This document shows positions 27,997 through 36,495 of a stretch of 64,000 bases of DNA, piece after piece. Numbering within the stretch: position 1 is the stretch's first letter; each line of letters begins with the position of its first letter. This DNA comes from Bifidobacterium olomucense (GTDB lineage Bacteria; Actinomycetota; Actinomycetes; Actinomycetales; Bifidobacteriaceae): the NCBI RefSeq assembly GCF_012932375.1, contig NZ_JAAIIG010000011.1, positions 18,971-82,970 of the forward strand. Reading direction: 5' to 3'. The notes under the pieces were generated by a model that made no database searches, was not told where the DNA came from, and saw only the letters and a program-made list of their open reading frames with translations. The translations under genes and the position numbers were made by a program.

Positions 27997-29966
27997 AGCC
28001 ACACGCGCATCTGTCCTACTTCGCGGTTTGCCCATGAGTAGTACGGCACCAGCGTCAATGTTGCAGGCTCACAGGCAACCTCATCGTCATCGGCCGGAGC
28101 ATATAACGGCGCATCCTCTGCGTCTTCGCTCATGCGCACGGCAGACAGCGCAATCGTCTCCACGCCACCCAGCAAATCAGCCTTGAACTCGGTCTTGGCA
28201 TCAGCGGCACGCACGCCATCGGCCAGACGATAGTTCCACAGGTCGCCGGGATTGTCCGTCTGCTCAGCGCAGTAGACCAGCGGACCGCGCATCACGGCCA
28301 CCTGACCGGCGTCGGAACGCACACGGGAGTTGGCGCGCACAAACTTCACGGACATGTCCAGATCAAGTGCGATCTCCAACGTGTCACCGGCGTTGATCAC
28401 CAGATACACGAATCCGTCCTCGACCTCGGCGGTGGCAGGCTTGCCGTTCACGGTCAGCGCGTAGGAGCCCAGCGACCAGCCGGGGATGCGCAAACCGAAA
28501 CGTACCGAGCTCAGCGCCGCGGAAGTCGGCAGCCCCACCGTGTACTCCACATGGCCACTCCACGGGAAGTCGGAACGTTGTTCAACGCTCAGGCCGGAAT
28601 CGAACGATGCGGTGTTGGCGATGAACTGATGGCTCAGCACGGTCGCGCCGCCATCGCGCTCGGTGTAGATGTAACGATCCACGGAGGCGATGAGTCGTGC
28701 GATATTCGCCGGACAGCAGGCGCAGCCGAACCAATCCACGCGATGCGAGAGCACATGGTGACGGTCCGGATTCGCCAGTCCGTCCGGAGTGGATTCCAAA
28801 GCGTTGACGTAGTAGTACTGCTTGCCGTCCAAGGAGATGCCGGCGATGGAGCCGTTGAACAGCTCCTTCTCCAGCACATCAGCGTATTCGCCCTTGGCTT
28901 CGATGTCGAGCATCTGCTGGGCGAACATGCTCATGGACACGGCGGCGCAAGTCTCGCCGTACATTGTGTCGTTCGGCAGATCGTAGTCGTAGGTGAACGA
29001 CTCGCCCACGTGAGTGGAGCCGATGGCACCGGTCACGTACATACGCTTGGTGACGATGTTCTTCCAGAAACGCTTGGCCGTGGCGATGAGGTCCTCGTCG
29101 CCAAGCAGACGGCCGACATGCGCCACGCCGGTGCACAGGTAGCCGACGCGCACGGCATGGCCGTCGGCGGTCTGTTGGCTACGTACGGGTTGCGCAGCCT
29201 GGAAGTAGGTGGGTTTGTAGAAGCCGAGGTCCGGGAAGATGTTGTCGCCGTGCATGGCTTTGAGCTGCTTGGCGTAGAACTCGGGATCCCGGCCGCGCAC
29301 GTCGATGAGGTAGAGGGCGAGCTTGAGATAGCGCTCCTCATGGGTCTCCTCATACAGCTTGGCGAGAGCCAGCTCGATTTCCGGATGACCGTCGGCTCCG
29401 TGAATCTTGCCTTCCTCGGGACCGAAGTTCGCGTCGAGGCAGTCGGCCATACGACGGGCCACGTCCAAAGCCTGCTCGTTGCCGGTGACCTGATGGTAGG
29501 CCACGGCAGCCTCGATGTAGTGGCCCATCACATACATCTCATGGCTCTGCTGGATAAGGCTGAAGCGCGGACGATCAGCCCAGACGCCGGACTTGATCTG
29601 GTACGGGGTGTCCAGATAACCGTCTTCCTGCTGTGCGCGTGCGATAAGATCCACGGTCTTGTCGCACAAGGCCCGCAGTTCCGGGTCCGGATGGTAGGCC
29701 AGCGCGTAGGCGGCCTCCTCCAGCCACTTATAGACATCGGAATCTTGGAACACCATGCCGTGGAATTCGTCGTCAAGTTCGCCGGCCGCAACCTTCAGGT
29801 TGGCGACCGCATGACTTTTGTTATCGGAGAGCTGATTGCCGGCGGGGTCGTCCGGAACGACGGTATCGATTTCGTCGTTCATCACGCCCCACTGGTACGG
29901 AATCACCGATTCGACAACCTGGTCGCGACGCTGCTTCCAGAATGGGGAGGTAATCGTTACTTTCAT
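27987..29966 (-). CDS. GH127 beta-L-arabinofuranosidase (HypBA1-like)
   Basis: A cytoplasmic retaining exo-enzyme that splits beta-1,2-linked L-arabinofuranose disaccharide (beta-Ara2), the product of hydroxyproline-linked plant arabinans such as extensin glycans. At 659 residues it resembles HypBA1 of B. longum over its whole length, as I remember that sequence. The known functional residues sit at the same numbers: acid/base Glu322 (HVGESFTYD), zinc ligands Glu338 and Cys340 (YGETC), and Cys417 (nucleophile) and Cys418 in FGCACCPANIARL. No signal peptide. The start follows AAAGG. It is the last gene of the module with a binding protein and two permeases, which presumably import the substrate. 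The partner GH121 enzyme (HypBA2) is not in this window. Confidence 0.95.
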   Translation of the reverse strand: MKVTITSPFWKQRRDQVVESVIPYQWGVMNDEIDTVVPDDPAGNQLSDNKSHAVANLKVAAGELDDEFHGMVFQDSDVYKWLEEAAYALAYHPDPELRALCDKTVDLIARAQQEDGYLDTPYQIKSGVWADRPRFSLIQQSHEMYVMGHYIEAAVAYHQVTGNEQALDVARRMADCLDANFGPEEGKIHGADGHPEIELALAKLYEETHEERYLKLALYLIDVRGRDPEFYAKQLKAMHGDNIFPDLGFYKPTYFQAAQPVRSQQTADGHAVRVGYLCTGVAHVGRLLGDEDLIATAKRFWKNIVTKRMYVTGAIGSTHVGESFTYDYDLPNDTMYGETCAAVSMSMFAQQMLDIEAKGEYADVLEKELFNGSIAGISLDGKQYYYVNALESTPDGLANPDRHHVLSHRVDWFGCACCPANIARLIASVDRYIYTERDGGATVLSHQFIANTASFDSGLSVEQRSDFPWSGHVEYTVGLPTSAALSSVRFGLRIPGWSLGSYALTVNGKPATAEVEDGFVYLVINAGDTLEIALDLDMSVKFVRANSRVRSDAGQVAVMRGPLVYCAEQTDNPGDLWNYRLADGVRAADAKTEFKADLLGGVETIALSAVRMSEDAEDAPLYAPADDDEVACEPATLTLVPYYSWANREVGQMRVWLRR

Positions 29967-30047
29967 GATTAACCTTTCACAAGTTCTTGTGATGAAAGTT
30001 TGGAGTTGTATGAGCAGTCAAGTCCTTCACGGCTCCGCCTTCGGCCC

Positions 30048-30145
30048 TGCAATTACGGACTCGCCTGCGGCGAGGCTCAATATCACCTTCGCTCGGCTAC
30101 CGCCTCGCTCAGGCGGACGCTATGGGAAGCCCACCGGGCTTCCCA
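30048..30145 (-). terminator. Structured 3' region and terminator of the arabinoside permease operon
   Basis: TATGGGAAGCCC / GGGCTTCCCATA (30120-30146 area) forms a terminator-type hairpin about 20 nt after the stop of the 30165-30983 permease gene. The adjoining 30048-30117 contains nested GC-rich inverted segments very like 27885-27957 (shared GACTCGC, CTCAAT, ACCTTC.CTCGG and CGCCTCGCTCAGGC). The same layout is partly seen at 36397-36470. Confidence 0.65.
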
Positions 30146-30164
30146 TATCAGGGCTGAGCCAAGC

Positions 30165-30983
30165 TCAGCCCTTGACCGCGCCCGCCATGAAGCCCTTGAC
30201 GTAGTACTTTTGCAGAGCGAGGAAGAGGATGGCGCAGGGGATGAGCAGGACCACGACGCCGGCTTCGGTGGCACCGTAGTCGATGACGCCCATGGTCTGC
30301 TGACGCATGTTCACCATCGCGAGCGGCAGGGTGGATTTGGCGGAGGAGCTCAAGTACAGCGGAATCATGAAGTTATTCCATGCCTCGAGGAAAGCCAGCA
30401 GGCCAACGGTCACCATGGACGGCTTCACCACCGGGACAAGGATCTTGAACAGTGCCTGGAAGGAGTTGCAGCCGTCGACCATGGCGGCCTCTTCCATATC
30501 CTTCGGGATGGCGTCGAACGCGTTGCGCATGATGAAGGTGCTCATCGGCAGCTGGAACAGCGTAATCACCAGGCCCACACCAAGCAACGTATCGTTCAGG
30601 CCGATGTCCTTGAACCACACCATCAGCGGGATCAGCAGGGATGCGTACGGCACCATCAGGATGGACAGGGTCACCATAAAGCCGAGGTTACGGCCCGGGT
30701 AATCAAAGCGGGAGAAGGAGTAACCGGCCAAGGTGCACACCACCACGGAGAACACCACGGCGACCAGCGAGACGACGATGGAGTTGAACAGGTACTTCGG
30801 CAGACCTTCCTGATAGCCGAACAAGGTCAGGTAGTTGGCCACGCCCCAGCCTTTGGACTGGGCGGAACCCGGCTGCGGGCTGAAGGAGCAGATCACCACC
30901 CAAATCAGCGGGCTGATGAAGATCAGGGCCAATAGGCCTTCGAGCACACGAGCGATGACGCGCTTCCACAATGGGGTAGTCAT
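30165..30983 (-). CDS. Carbohydrate ABC transporter permease (CUT1, MalG-type)
   Basis: A 272-residue inner-membrane permease with six spans. The EAA loop that docks the ATPase is EEAAMVDGCNSFQALFKILVP, typical of CUT1 sugar importers. The C-terminus (ALQKYYVKGFMAGAVKG) is the usual MalG-like end. It follows the second permease gene by 20 nt and precedes the GH127 gene. With the lipoprotein at 32237-33559 it would import arabino-oligosaccharides. No ATPase gene is nearby, so a shared MsiK/MsmK-like ATPase elsewhere must energise it. Confidence 0.93.
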   Translation of the reverse strand: MTTPLWKRVIARVLEGLLALIFISPLIWVVICSFSPQPGSAQSKGWGVANYLTLFGYQEGLPKYLFNSIVVSLVAVVFSVVVCTLAGYSFSRFDYPGRNLGFMVTLSILMVPYASLLIPLMVWFKDIGLNDTLLGVGLVITLFQLPMSTFIMRNAFDAIPKDMEEAAMVDGCNSFQALFKILVPVVKPSMVTVGLLAFLEAWNNFMIPLYLSSSAKSTLPLAMVNMRQQTMGVIDYGATEAGVVVLLIPCAILFLALQKYYVKGFMAGAVKG

Positions 30984-31003
30984 AATGAATTACCTCCCCT
31001 TTC

Positions 31004-31930
31004 TCACTTGGTGTTGTCGCGCATGCCGCGCATCTGGATGGAGTTGATGATCACCAGGGCGATGAGCACGATCAGCGAGAGCGCCGCGGCCATGCCGAGG
31101 TCCTTCTTGGAATCGAAGGCGAAGTTGTAGATGAGTTGCACCACGGTCATGGTGGAGTTGTTCGGGCCACCCTTGGTCAGAATGAAGAACTGATCGAAGG
31201 CGAGGATGGAGCCGGTCACACAGTAGACCAGGCACATCACGATGGTGGGCTTCATCAGCGGCAGGGTGATGGAGCGGAAGATGCGCCAAGTGCCGGCACC
31301 GTCCATACGGGCGGCTTCGTACAGATCGCCGGGGATGGCTTGCAGACCGATCATCATGAGCAGCATGTAATAGCCGGAGAACCGCCAGACGATGACGATA
31401 ATCGTGGCCCACAGCGCGGACTGTCCGGTGGCGAGCACTGAGCCGCCGTCCTGCATCAATCCCAGCGCGGACAGCATCTTGGTCACAGGTCCGACCTGCG
31501 GCGAGTAGAGCGCGTAGAACAGCAGGGACGCGGAGGCAAGGCCGGTCGCGGACGGCAGCAGGAAGCAGGTCCTCAGCACGTTGTTCCACTTGGTGGATTC
31601 CTGCACGATCAGCGCCATGCCGAGGCCCAGCACCAGCAGGAAGATCGTCACGATCACGGTGTACTCAAGTGTGAACCCGATCGACGGCCAGAACAGCTTG
31701 TGCTGGAATACCTTGGTGAAGTTGTCCGGGAAATTGGTGCCGCTGTTGCCGCCCAATAGGCTCCAGCGGGAGCAGGCCATGACGACGAGCAGGACGATCG
31801 GCACGAAGAACAGCACAATGATCATCACCCAGTCAGGCAGCGCGTACAGGATGCCGCGCCGGAATGCCTGGGCCTTTGCCGTGGACTTGTGCTCAGGCAC
31901 GGCCGCGGCGGACTTGGAAACACTCGACAT
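31004..31930 (-). CDS. Carbohydrate ABC transporter permease (CUT1, MalF-type)
   Basis: A 308-residue permease with an N-terminal cytoplasmic head (about 30 residues) and six spans. The EAA loop is YEAARMDGAGTWRIFRSITLPLM, of the sugar type. It is the first permease after the binding-protein gene; the roughly 300-nt gap between them carries a hairpin (32138-32181). It pairs with the following permease as a heterodimer. Confidence 0.93.
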   Translation of the reverse strand: MSSVSKSAAAVPEHKSTAKAQAFRRGILYALPDWVMIIVLFFVPIVLLVVMACSRWSLLGGNSGTNFPDNFTKVFQHKLFWPSIGFTLEYTVIVTIFLLVLGLGMALIVQESTKWNNVLRTCFLLPSATGLASASLLFYALYSPQVGPVTKMLSALGLMQDGGSVLATGQSALWATIIVIVWRFSGYYMLLMMIGLQAIPGDLYEAARMDGAGTWRIFRSITLPLMKPTIVMCLVYCVTGSILAFDQFFILTKGGPNNSTMTVVQLIYNFAFDSKKDLGMAAALSLIVLIALVIINSIQMRGMRDNTK

Positions 31931-32137
31931 GTTTCACTCCTTTGTGGGAAATGGTTGGAATCAAACGATCGGACGTTGATCGATAATTCGGATGCGATTC
32001 GCATGATGGAAGGTGAATGCAATCCGTTATCAAGGCCGATTCCTGTGAAGGAGAAAGGAAGGAGAGTACTACAGGAAACCGGAATCGACCTTGGCAGCAG
32101 ACCACAGTCAGAAAACCAACACTGGTGATTGTGGGTG

Positions 32138-32181
32138 ACGGTTCCCCTCAATCTCGCCTGAAGCGGGTCGAGAGGAACCGT
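32138..32181 (-). terminator. Intercistronic hairpin after the arabinoside-binding protein gene
   Basis: ACGGTTCC pairs with GGAACCGT, with further pairs inside (TCTCG/CGAGA), about 56 nt after the binding-protein stop. A partial terminator at this place would explain more binding protein than permease. The remaining gap 31931-32137 shows purine-rich stretches but no gene. Confidence 0.65.
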
Positions 32182-32236
32182 TGTTCAGTTATTTATTGAT
32201 TATTTATTGATGATTGTTGGATGCGATTCAGCCGAA

Positions 32237-33559
32237 TCACTGGGCGGACAGCACGTCGGTCACAGCCTGGTTGTCGGACTTCAGGTCACCGCTGCCCCAG
32301 ACGGCGTTCTGGACGAGCAGCTGCCACGGGGAGCCGGCGGCGTTGAAGGCCTCGTTGAAGGCTGCGGACTTCGGGGTCTTGCCGTTGCCGTCGATGATCA
32401 CGGAGTTGATGGTCTGGATGCGAGGATCGGCGTCGTTGTAGGCGGTCTTCAGGGTCTCGACGTTGGAGGCGGTGTCGCCCTGATCGGCGAAGACCTCCTT
32501 CTGGGTGTCGGCCTGCATCAGCCAGTAGAGGAAGTTCCAGGCCTGAGCGACATGCTTGGAGTCCTTGGAGATGCCCATGGCGTCGCCACCGAGGAACGTG
32601 GAGGACGAGCCTTCCTTGGTGCCCGGGATCGGGGCCACGCCGACCTCGAAGCCGCCATCCTTCTCAGCTTCGAACAGCGCGGTGGTGGCGGTGTTCGGGT
32701 ACGGCATCACACCGATCTTGCCGTTGGCGAACGGAGCGGTCCAAGTTGCACCGGTCTCTTCCTTGGAGCCTGCGCCAAGGCCGTTGGTGGTGTTGGCCAG
32801 CTCCTTGTAGGCGTCCAGGACGGCCTTCATGGAGTCGTTGTTCAGGGTGGCCTCGGTGCCGTCATCGTTCATGACGGACTCGCCATCGGCCCAGACGGAC
32901 GGGAAAAGGTCGAAGACCAGTGCGCCACCGGACTGGCCGGCAAGGTAGGAGCCGGCGACGTCGGTCTTGTTCAGAGCGGCGACCTTCTTGGCCTGCTCGA
33001 CGAACTCGTCAATGGACTTCGGGCCCTGCTCCGGGTCGAGGCCGGCCTCCTTGTAGAGGTTCTTGTTCCAAACCATCACGGAAACATCGGTGATGAACGG
33101 CAGCGTGTGCTTGACGCCGTCCACCGTGCCGGCTTCGATGTGGCCCTGCTGAAGATCCTTGAGGTTGTCAAGTCCGTCGATCTGCTTGGTGAGGTCGGCG
33201 AAAATGCCTTCGGAGGACCAGTACGGAATACGAACCACATCGCCGGCGAGGAGGTCAGGCAGGGAGTCGGTCTGCGAAGCGCCACCGACCTTGCCTTCCA
33301 TATCGTCGTTCGGGATGATCTCCAGCTTGACTTGGTTCTTGTGGCTCTTGTTGTAGGCCTCAACTACGTTCTTGGCCTGGCGCTCCAGCGGGGAACGGGT
33401 CCACAGGGTGATTTCGGTACCGTCGTCGGTACCCTTGGCCGGGATGCCTTCGGTGGATGCGGTGCCACTGTTGCCGGAACCGCCGCAGGCGGCCAGCGGG
33501 ATCAGCATTGCGGCGGCAGCGATGCCGGCGAGTGCACGAGTGACCTTGTTGAAGGACAT
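32237..33559 (-). CDS. Sugar ABC transporter substrate-binding lipoprotein (arabinoside module)
   Basis: A family 1 extracellular solute-binding protein (about 440 residues) anchored by lipid at the outer face of the membrane. The signal peptide MSFNKVTRALAGIAAAAMLI ends in the lipobox PLAAC with lipidated Cys25. The mature part has the usual EITLWTRSPLERQAKNVVEAYN start and a GGDAMGISKDSK hinge region. The start at 33557-33559 is chosen because it begins the signal peptide; the frame's extension upstream to 33646 lacks sense. It is the first gene of the module with two permeases and GH127; ligand inferred to be beta-arabino-oligosaccharide. Its promoter carries LacI-type operators (33686-33727). 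Confidence 0.94.
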   Translation of the reverse strand: MSFNKVTRALAGIAAAAMLIPLAACGGSGNSGTASTEGIPAKGTDDGTEITLWTRSPLERQAKNVVEAYNKSHKNQVKLEIIPNDDMEGKVGGASQTDSLPDLLAGDVVRIPYWSSEGIFADLTKQIDGLDNLKDLQQGHIEAGTVDGVKHTLPFITDVSVMVWNKNLYKEAGLDPEQGPKSIDEFVEQAKKVAALNKTDVAGSYLAGQSGGALVFDLFPSVWADGESVMNDDGTEATLNNDSMKAVLDAYKELANTTNGLGAGSKEETGATWTAPFANGKIGVMPYPNTATTALFEAEKDGGFEVGVAPIPGTKEGSSSTFLGGDAMGISKDSKHVAQAWNFLYWLMQADTQKEVFADQGDTASNVETLKTAYNDADPRIQTINSVIIDGNGKTPKSAAFNEAFNAAGSPWQLLVQNAVWGSGDLKSDNQAVTDVLSAQ

Positions 33560-33685
33560 AATCGCTTCTTTCTCTAAAATGTTCCGCTCATCTCTGAGAG
33601 GCGGTGGCGGAGTTTCCGCCTCCGGTCCTTCGCTCATCCGTTCCATCCTCCTCGGTAGAACGAAACTCTGCGAAAGCCTTTTCTC

Positions 33686-33727
33686 AATATAAACGAACTT
33701 GGCCGTTTTTGCAAAAACGCTTTCGCA
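33686..33727 (-). promoter_or_regulatory. Promoter and LacI-type operator of the arabinoside operon
   Basis: On the minus strand TTGCAA (33709-33714) and TATATT (33686-33691) are 17 nt apart. The near-palindrome TGCAAAAACGCTTTCGCA (33710-33727, 14 of 18 positions symmetric) covers the -35, and another half site TGCGAAAGC lies downstream at 33669-33677. The likely regulator is the divergent LacI protein at 34128. Confidence 0.6.
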
Positions 33728-33934
33728 TTTTCGCTTTCTTTCGCATATCGAACGGGTTCAACACAGCAGCCCTCCAGATTCTGACGTCGTAAATCGGCTT
33801 CTTTCCAACGTTTTATCGGCGTGTCCCACAATGCAAACAAAACCTTACAGAAACCAAACGCTTTCATTCATTTCTTGTAAAACCAAACATTTCTGTTATC
33901 GTTTCGTTATAAACAACACCCCAACAACACACTT

Positions 33935-33951
33935 TGCGAAAAGTTTTCGCA
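33935..33951 (+). promoter_or_regulatory. LacI-type operator in front of the divergent regulator gene
   Basis: TGCGAAAAGTTTTCGCA is a perfect 17-bp palindrome around a central G, about 190 bp before the lacI-type gene and next to a TACAAT -10-like sequence (33960-33965). It shares the TGCGAAA / TTTCGCA arms with the operator at 33710. The rest of 33560-34127 is A/T-rich and shows no gene. Confidence 0.6.
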
Positions 33952-34127
33952 CTCTGCGCTACAATGCAATACAGCACGCAATGCAGCACAGCGATGTACT
34001 TGAACGGCACCTCGCCGCACGACTGGCCTTACACGGCGCATCCGGTATTCTTGGAATGCCCCGAACCAGCGCACGGCGAATACCCCACGCGCGCTGAAGT
34101 GACAGCAGTACAACGAGGAATCGAGGC

Positions 34128-35153
34128 ATGATGATGGCTCAGGCACCTACCGGACGTTCGGCGCGACTTGAGGATGTCGCAGCGCTGGCCGGCGTTTCAC
34201 TGGCCACCGCCTCCAAGGCACTGCATAACAAACCTCGCATCAGCGAAGAGACCAAGCAGCGCGTGCTGGACGCCGCCCGTCAACTCAACTACTCCCCCAA
34301 CAAACTGGCCCAATCGTTGGTCCGCGGCACATCCGGACTCATCGGCCTGGTCACTTCCGACCTGCAAGGCCGATTCTCCACACCTATTCTCATTGGCGCG
34401 GAAAACGAGCTGCGCGCACAATCCACATCCGTACTGCTGGCCAACGCCCGCGGCGATGCGGCCCTCGAACGCCAGCATGTGGAGAAGCTGCTCTCGCTGA
34501 AGGTAGACGGACTGCTGATCGTACAGCGAGAAACCAACCCCCGACCTTCGCTCGGCCGAGACTGGGGCGTGCCGCTGGTCTACGTCTACGGCCCCTCCAC
34601 CGATGCCGACGATTGTTCCGTGACCTGCGACAACGTGGACGCCGGGCGTATGGCCGTCAACCATCTCATCTCCTGCGGCCGCCGGCATATCGCCATCATC
34701 GGCGGCGACGAAACCTACACCGCCGCCACCGACCGCACCAAAGGCGCGCTTGAGGCGTTGTCCGAACTGGGCATCGAGCCGGCCGGGCCAATTCGCTACG
34801 GCAAGTGGGACGAAGGCTGGGGCCGCGCAGCCACCCGTCTGCTGCTCGATCAGGGCGTCAAGTTCGATGCCGTAGTCTGCCAGAGCGATCAGTTGGCCCG
34901 CGGCTGCATTGACGTACTCAAGCAGCATGGGCTGCGTATCCCGGACGACGTGGCCGTAATCGGACACGACAACTGGGACGTACTCACCAAAAGCTCACGT
35001 CCTGCACTGACCTCGATCGACAACGAAACCGAACTCATCGGCCGCCGCGCCGCCCGCTACCTGATGGACGCCATCGACGGCAACCCCCATCACGGTACGG
35101 ACTACATGCCCTGCCGCCTCATCCAGCGCGAGTCCACGCTGCCGCTGGACTGA
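34128..35153 (+). CDS. LacI-family transcriptional regulator (arabinoside module)
   Basis: A 341-residue repressor: DNA-binding helix-turn-helix at residues about 14-33 (RLEDVAALAGVSLATASKAL) with hinge helix ARQLNYSPNKLAQSLVRG, then a periplasmic-binding-protein-like sugar domain (SGLIGLVTSDLQGRFSTP, VNHLISCGRRHIAIIGG, VAVIGHDNWDVL). It is divergent from the binding-protein gene of the GH127 module, so it most likely represses that module until its inducer (arabinose, Ara2 or a derivative) is present. The recognition-helix residues ATASKAL differ from the second regulator (STVSRYL), fitting different operators. Three ATG codons in a row open the frame; the first follows GAGG at 9 nt. Confidence 0.93.
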   Translation: MMMAQAPTGRSARLEDVAALAGVSLATASKALHNKPRISEETKQRVLDAARQLNYSPNKLAQSLVRGTSGLIGLVTSDLQGRFSTPILIGAENELRAQSTSVLLANARGDAALERQHVEKLLSLKVDGLLIVQRETNPRPSLGRDWGVPLVYVYGPSTDADDCSVTCDNVDAGRMAVNHLISCGRRHIAIIGGDETYTAATDRTKGALEALSELGIEPAGPIRYGKWDEGWGRAATRLLLDQGVKFDAVVCQSDQLARGCIDVLKQHGLRIPDDVAVIGHDNWDVLTKSSRPALTSIDNETELIGRRAARYLMDAIDGNPHHGTDYMPCRLIQRESTLPLD

Positions 35154-35181
35154 CGACGGACTGATGTTGGACTGACGGACA

Positions 35182-36234
35182 TCACGCCCGTGGAGCGGCG
35201 GCGGAGCTGCGCACGACGAGTTCACCCTGCAGTTCCACGAAACGGGGAGGCAATTCCTCACCCTGCTCGCGCGCCTCAAGACGAGACAGCAGCAGTTCCA
35301 CGGCCTTGCGGCCCGCGGCGGGGAAATCCTGCCGGTAAGTGGTCAGCGGCGGCGTCCACACGCAGGCGAGTGGGTGATCGTCGAAACCAATCACGCTGAT
35401 GTCTTCCGGCACGCTTTTGCCTTCATCCTCCAGACCGCGGATAAGGCCCATCGCAATCTCATCGTTGCCGGCGAAAATCGCGCTCAGCCCCTCGATGCCG
35501 GCCATGGCGTGCCCAAGCTCACGGGCGTCGCTGGGCAGCCACGAGCAGTGCCGCATATCCGGGATGGGCTTGTCGTTGGCACGCAGGGCGGCCTCCCAAC
35601 CGGCGGTACGGCTGTAGCCGCCGCCACCGCCCGGAATGGTCACGTGGTAGACGTTCGAATGCCCGAGGGACAGCAGGTACTCGGTGATCTCACGGCCGGA
35701 CTGGTTCTCGCGCAGATCGACTTGATCGAGATCGGGCTCGCGGTCGCCGGCAATGACCACCTTGGTGACCGTATCCGGCAGCATGTGCAGGGCCTTGGCG
35801 GCGAGCTCGTCGTACTTCATCACGATCACGCCGCTGGGGTTCTGGTCCATCACCATGGTGATGGACGCCCGCAGTCCCTCGGCCGAATCGTCGTCGAGCT
35901 TCGAAATGCTGACCGGGTAGTTGTTCGCGCGGGCCTCATCCTCGATACCCTGAATCGTCATGGCGGAACCATAGAGCGTGGTGTCACTGGTCATCACGGC
36001 GATGGACTTCATCGCGGCGTTCACCAAGCCACGGGCCACACGACTCGGGTGATAGTCCAGCAGTTTGATGGCATGAGCGATGCGCTCCCGGCTTTCGTCA
36101 CTGATGCGGGGCGAATCGTTGAGGTATCGGGACACCGTCGACACCGATACATTGGCGAGCGCGGCGACATCTTTGATCACCGGAGCGCGCTTTTCCTTGG
36201 GCCTTGGCATATGTACCTGTCTATCTTCCATCAT
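35182..36234 (-). CDS. LacI-family transcriptional regulator (galactoside module)
   Basis: About 350 residues. The helix-turn-helix is VIKDVAALANVSVSTVSRYL with hinge IKLLDYHPSRVARGL, followed by the sugar-binding domain (SGVIVMKYDELAAKAL, LSLGHSNVYHVTIPGGGGG, ISVIGFDDHPLACVWTPPLTT). Two starts are possible: ATG at 36232-36234, which lies 5 nt after TATACT and could be leaderless, or ATG at 36208-36210 (MPRPKEKRAP), which has only a weak AGG. The gene lies downstream of the second importer operon on the same strand, and convergent with the first regulator (28-nt gap). It is the best candidate to bind the GTGGTATCGATWCCAC palindromes near the alpha-galactosidase genes. Confidence 0.9.
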   Translation of the reverse strand: MMEDRQVHMPRPKEKRAPVIKDVAALANVSVSTVSRYLNDSPRISDESRERIAHAIKLLDYHPSRVARGLVNAAMKSIAVMTSDTTLYGSAMTIQGIEDEARANNYPVSISKLDDDSAEGLRASITMVMDQNPSGVIVMKYDELAAKALHMLPDTVTKVVIAGDREPDLDQVDLRENQSGREITEYLLSLGHSNVYHVTIPGGGGGYSRTAGWEAALRANDKPIPDMRHCSWLPSDARELGHAMAGIEGLSAIFAGNDEIAMGLIRGLEDEGKSVPEDISVIGFDDHPLACVWTPPLTTYRQDFPAAGRKAVELLLSRLEAREQGEELPPRFVELQGELVVRSSAAAPRA

Positions 36235-36285
36235 GGCTCAGTATAACTGCATACGGCATACGCGATGGATGATCGGGAAAGGGGG

Positions 36286-36334
36286 CGCCCCGGCCTCCAT
36301 AGGGAAGGAGAGGAACCTTATGGGAGCCGGGGTG
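36286..36334 (-). terminator. Long GC-rich hairpin between the galactoside importer operon and its regulator gene
   Basis: GCCCCGGCCTCCATA and TATGGGAGCCGGGGT pair with about two mismatches around a purine-rich loop. It probably stops read-through from the permease operon into the regulator gene. Confidence 0.6.
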
Positions 36335-36470
36335 TCTTTCAGGAGGAGGAGAGGATGGGATGGATGGATTTTGGTGGGGCTGTTCACTTGACCGCGCCGG
36401 GCAGCAATTGCGGACATCGCTTCGCGATGGCTTCTTTGTTACCTCGCGGCATAGCCGCTCGGCGGCGCCT

Positions 36471-36495
36471 ATAAACAGCACACTGCGCTGTTTAT
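36471..36495 (-). terminator. Hairpin overlapping the stop codon of the galactoside permease gene
   Basis: ATAAACAGC / GCTGTTTAT is a 9-bp stem with a 7-nt loop that includes the TAA stop codon at 36492-36494. The adjoining 36397-36470 has GC-rich nested inverted segments similar to 30048-30117. Confidence 0.6.

Noticed and set aside
26465..28186. 573-codon plus-strand frame
   Set aside because: Runs through palindromic element 1, antisense to yggS and the GH127 end; no family similarity.
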